Assembly: GCF_900115845.1 (NCBI RefSeq)
Contig: NZ_FOXX01000001.1
Coordinates: 62,001 to 126,000, forward strand
DNA length: 64,000 nucleotides
Direction: 5' to 3'
Origin: Priestia endophytica DSM 13796
GTDB lineage: Bacteria; Bacillota; Bacilli; Bacillales; Bacillaceae_H
Shown: positions 62,998 through 64,000 of the stretch, piece after piece
Numbering within the stretch: the first letter of the stretch is position 1
How the letters are laid out: each line of letters opens with the position of its first letter
Translations under genes and position numbers: made by a program
Notes under the pieces: model-generated
The model's input: the letters and a program-made list of their open reading frames with translations, nothing else
Databases searched by the model: none
Told to the model about the DNA's origin: nothing

Positions 62998-63954
62998 TTA
63001 TGCGTCGCTCTTCAAGGAAGCAAAATAAGCAGCTGCTTCTCGCTTATCTTGATTGATTTGAGAGACAAGGGCTTCGATTCCAGAAAACTTTCGCTCTTTT
63101 CGAATAAGCTTATGCCATTTTACAACGACTTTTTCATTGTAAATCATGTTCTTGAAGTCAAAGATATGTACTTCAATTGTTGGCTTCTCTGGCTTTTTAT
63201 CATGAAATGTTGGCTTATAGCCAATATTGCACACACCTTCATAGAACTGACCGTTAATGCCAAGCTCAACAGCATATACGCCTGTTCGAGGAATCATATA
63301 ACCGTCTACTTCTCCAACGTTTGCTGTTGGAAATCCGATCTCTCTTCCTCGTTTTTCGCCATGTACAACTCGACCTGTTATCGTATAGCATCTTCCAAGA
63401 AGCTTTTGGATATTTTCGACCCTTCCTTCTTGTAAGAACTTCCGAATAAGCGTTGAACTTACCTTTTCACCTTCGTCCTCAAGCTTTTCGACGACAGTGT
63501 ACTCACATTTATCCTTTGCGTGTTCTTTCATTGTCTCCATTGTGCCACTTCCAAACTTTCCATATGAAAAATCAAAGCCGGCTACAACGTGTTTGACATT
63601 CAAGTTTACGATATATTGTTCAACAAACTCTTCTGGTTGCAAGTTAGAAAAGTCACGATCAAAGCGAACAACGTAAAGAAAATCAATGCCGCGCTCTTTA
63701 AGCAAACGTGCTTTTTCTTCAAGCGGCGTTATCATATCAACGTGTGCTGCTTTCTTCCCTAATACAACAGAAGGGTGAGGGTCAAAGGTCATCACGGCAC
63801 TTTTCACCCCAAGCTCATCAGCAATACGCTTTGCAGTCATAATTACTTTTTGATGTCCTAAATGCATGCCATCAAAGTATCCTAACGCCATTGAAAGCGG
63901 TGGAAGTTGTTCACGCACTAGGTGATGTGGATGTTGCAGATGTATGATTTCCAA
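62998..63954 (-). CDS. ribC: Bifunctional riboflavin kinase/FAD synthetase
   Basis: Makes FMN and FAD from riboflavin. 318 aa: the N-terminal FAD synthetase domain has ALGYFDGMHLGHQKVI and VMTFDPHPSVVLG; the C-terminal kinase domain has the GREIGFPTANV motif and IGYKPTF. The TTG at 63954 lies 9 bases after AAAGGTG and starts the protein at EIIHLQHPHHL; the GTG at 63966 overlaps that site. In B. subtilis the gene lies between truB and rpsO, consistent with truB lying just outside the window. Confidence 0.95.
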   Translation of the reverse strand: MEIIHLQHPHHLVREQLPPLSMALGYFDGMHLGHQKVIMTAKRIADELGVKSAVMTFDPHPSVVLGKKAAHVDMITPLEEKARLLKERGIDFLYVVRFDRDFSNLQPEEFVEQYIVNLNVKHVVAGFDFSYGKFGSGTMETMKEHAKDKCEYTVVEKLEDEGEKVSSTLIRKFLQEGRVENIQKLLGRCYTITGRVVHGEKRGREIGFPTANVGEVDGYMIPRTGVYAVELGINGQFYEGVCNIGYKPTFHDKKPEKPTIEVHIFDFKNMIYNEKVVVKWHKLIRKERKFSGIEALVSQINQDKREAAAYFASLKSDA

Positions 63955-64000
63955 AACACAATTCACCTTTTTCTACCTTAGATTAAGAAATATCAATAAT

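Noticed and set aside
62905-63435. 176-codon plus-strand frame near rpsO/ribC
   Set aside because: Covers the rpsO promoter and is antisense to ribC; cysteine- and phenylalanine-rich without a binding site.
1-64000. CRISPR arrays, tRNA, rRNA, insertion sequences
   Set aside because: No spaced direct repeats, cloverleaf genes, rRNA segments or transposase frames were seen.

Overview
The window is chromosomal DNA of a low-GC, endospore-forming Firmicute of the Bacillaceae. Evidence is the long run of genes in the B. subtilis order mutL-mutS ... ricA-miaB ... spoVS-ymdB-rny ... recA-cinA-pgsA-rodZ/ymfM-ymfK-ymfJ-ymfI-ymfH-ymfF-ymfC-spoIIIE-ylzJ-tepA-dapA-dapG-asd-spoVFB-spoVFA-ymxH-mlpA-ylxY-pnpA-rpsO-ribC. 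Sporulation genes (cotE, spoVS, spoIIIE, dpaA/dpaB, ymxH), AT-rich intergenic DNA and strong AGGAGG-type ribosome binding sites agree with this. The species cannot be fixed from the sequence alone. Almost everything is on the minus strand, so the conserved block reads from high to low coordinates.

Layout. (1) 1-8.1 kb: an organosulfur cluster on the minus strand. It holds SsuD, an NtaA/DszA-type flavin monooxygenase, a DszC/SfnC-type monooxygenase, a second acyl-CoA-dehydrogenase-fold protein, and an SsuBAC-type ABC importer whose permease is cut by the window edge. A good sigma-A promoter and a leader terminator lie in front, and further terminators lie inside the cluster. (2) 8.2-13.2 kb: a 40-aa membrane/coiled-coil protein, a LysE-family exporter, an unknown membrane protein, an endolysin-like M15 peptidase and a CycA/AapA-type amino-acid permease. 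(3) 13.2-18.7 kb: mutL, mutS and, divergently, the spore-coat morphogen cotE behind a sigma-E-like promoter. (4) 18.8-32.4 kb: accessory genes inserted between cotE and ricA. These are a LysR/GlpM divergent pair, a TetR/DHA2-efflux divergent pair, a VLRF1 ribosome-associated factor, an acetoacetate-use operon (scoA, scoB, a CitA-type citrate synthase and a GntP permease) with a divergent LysR regulator, a NupC nucleoside transporter and a YfnA-type permease with CodY-like boxes. (5) 32.6-64 kb: the conserved block of RNA processing (ricA, miaB, rny, pnpA, rpsO), DNA repair (recA with a LexA box), the cell envelope (pgsA, rodZ), M16 proteases (ymfF, ymfH, mlpA), lysine/dipicolinate synthesis (dapA, dapG, asd, dpaAB) and flavin cofactor synthesis (ribC).

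How the genes fit together: the first block imports organosulfur compounds and strips sulfur from them with FMNH2-dependent oxygenases. The sco block activates acetoacetate to acetoacetyl-CoA and carries its own citrate synthase. dapG-asd-dapA-dpaAB lead aspartate to dihydrodipicolinate and then to dipicolinic acid for the spore core. No rRNA, tRNA, CRISPR array, insertion sequence or complete prophage was seen. The most unusual signals are regulatory: three terminators in the organosulfur cluster, each preceded by a similar small hairpin; a structured, terminator-containing leader or small RNA in front of rny; paired CodY-like boxes around a perfect inverted repeat at yfnA; and a perfect 30-bp palindrome in front of a dipeptidase gene.
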